Part shown: piece by piece, positions 63,728 to 64,000 of the stretch | Numbering within the stretch: position 1 is the first letter of the stretch | How the letters are laid out: each line of letters begins with the position of its first letter | Assembly: GCA_027563145.1 (NCBI GenBank) | Contig: CP071306.1 | Span: 930,001-994,000, forward strand | Direction: 5' to 3' | From: Halocatena halophila | Lineage (GTDB): Archaea; Halobacteriota; Halobacteria; Halobacteriales; Haloarculaceae | Length of the DNA: 64,000 bases | Translations under genes and position numbers: made by a program | Notes under the pieces: model-generated | The model's database searches: none | Told to the model about the DNA's origin: nothing | What the model saw: only the letters and a program-made list of their open reading frames with translations

Positions 63728-64000
63728 TTACCGTGCTTGCAGAATTACGACGTCTGAAAGGTGTATCCCATCATCAGTTCGTACTGTCGATCCAGTGATA
63801 AGATCAGTCGATTCGGTCGATTGAGAAAGCGCGACGGTCGCAGGCGATTGGCCGAAATTCAACACCACGAGTAGCGTTTCAGTCTCATCGGAGCGTTCAT
63901 AGGCGACGATACGGTTCGGATCACCAGAGATAGTCGAACAGTCAACACGCTCAACACCGGCGGACCGAAGGGCCGAATGCTCCGTTCGGAGGGCAATGAG
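63728..64000 (-). CDS. GH13 alpha-amylase/neopullulanase-type enzyme, C-terminal part
   Basis: The frame is open from the window edge to TAA (63730-63728), giving the last 90 residues. It reads LIALRTEHSALRSAG and later ETLLVVLNFGQSPATVAL, the typical C-terminal beta domain of GH13 enzymes (LIALRxxxPALR, then VLNFG). The catalytic barrel lies outside the window. Alternatives in the family include trehalose-forming or maltogenic enzymes. The second TrmB gene follows it. Confidence 0.85.
   Translation of the reverse strand, partial: LIALRTEHSALRSAGVERVDCSTISGDPNRIVAYERSDETETLLVVLNFGQSPATVALSQSTESTDLITGSTVRTDDGIHLSDVVILQAR

Noticed and set aside
1..64000. tRNA genes, rRNA genes and CRISPR arrays
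   Set aside because: I scanned the gaps for the T-loop pattern GTTCGAATC and for regular repeats by eye; the few GTTCGAA hits lie in coding sequence (for example near 14455), and no spaced repeat array was found.

Overview
The window is chromosomal DNA from a halophilic archaeon (class Halobacteria). Support comes from the very acidic proteomes of nearly every gene, the stalk and L1/L11 ribosomal proteins in archaeal form (P0 and P1 sharing a GLG-x2-FG tail), CDC48, RadB, an archaeal 7S (SRP) RNA, phosphomevalonate decarboxylase, halocyanin, twin-arginine signal peptides on most exported proteins, and several small families known to me only from haloarchaea. GC is moderate for the class, gene density is high, and neighbours often overlap by 1-4 bases. 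I cannot assign a genus from sequence alone. I see no tRNA, rRNA, CRISPR array or intact insertion sequence.

Layout. 1-2.2 kb: a truncated winged-helix regulator, then an overlapping SCO-TlpA-CcdA redox/cytochrome assembly operon. 2.7-4.3 kb: two regulators, one with a CARF-like domain. 4.3-7.2 kb: radB beside a RuvC-like RNase H-fold gene, facing larC. 7.4-11.3 kb: cdc48 and a BCCT transporter. 11.3-14 kb: a pectinesterase and a degraded, AT-rich block with two pseudogenes. 14-22 kb: halocyanin and a CopD-like protein, microprotein genes, cbiX with its Fe-S partner, cysS, a lipoprotein and a TctA-like permease. 22.2-25.2 kb: ribosomal protein genes rpl12-rpl10-rpl1 and rpl11. 25.4-31.3 kb: a dicarboxylate/glutamate-type symporter, a DRG GTPase, a secreted propeller-like protein and a tandem VOC protein.

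31.3-38.3 kb: a trmB-HAD operon divergent from a 2-keto-3-deoxygluconate kinase gene, with two candidate TrmB operators between them, then hyuA-hyuB. 38.5-43.4 kb: two glycosyltransferases, an AbrB-PhoU regulator and a NAD kinase-like gene. 43.5-53.4 kb: CinA-like protein, the transsulfuration and methionine genes (metB/C-like, metY-metX), a coupled M14 deacylase/membrane/cupin operon, phosphomevalonate decarboxylase, serB and serA. 53.4-60.6 kb: GNAT, nth, GTP cyclohydrolase III, acyl-CoA dehydrogenase, a triple PH-like/SHOCT protein, a RIO-like kinase and a Pcm paralog. 60.6-64 kb: the 7S RNA gene on the minus strand, a PQQ-type propeller lipoprotein, a second TrmB-type regulator, and the 3' end of a GH13 amylase.

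Biological themes: amino acid metabolism (Cys/Met/Ser), sugar-responsive control by two TrmB proteins next to sugar genes, translation and protein targeting (ribosomal stalk, L1/L11, 7S RNA, CysS), DNA repair (RadB, Nth, RuvC-like protein) and copper/thiol redox. The most promising leads are the RuvC-like gene next to radB, the TrmB operators, the L1 leader hairpin over its own ribosome binding site, the microprotein pair and the degraded block. Functions are read from motifs and remembered family features; no database search was run.
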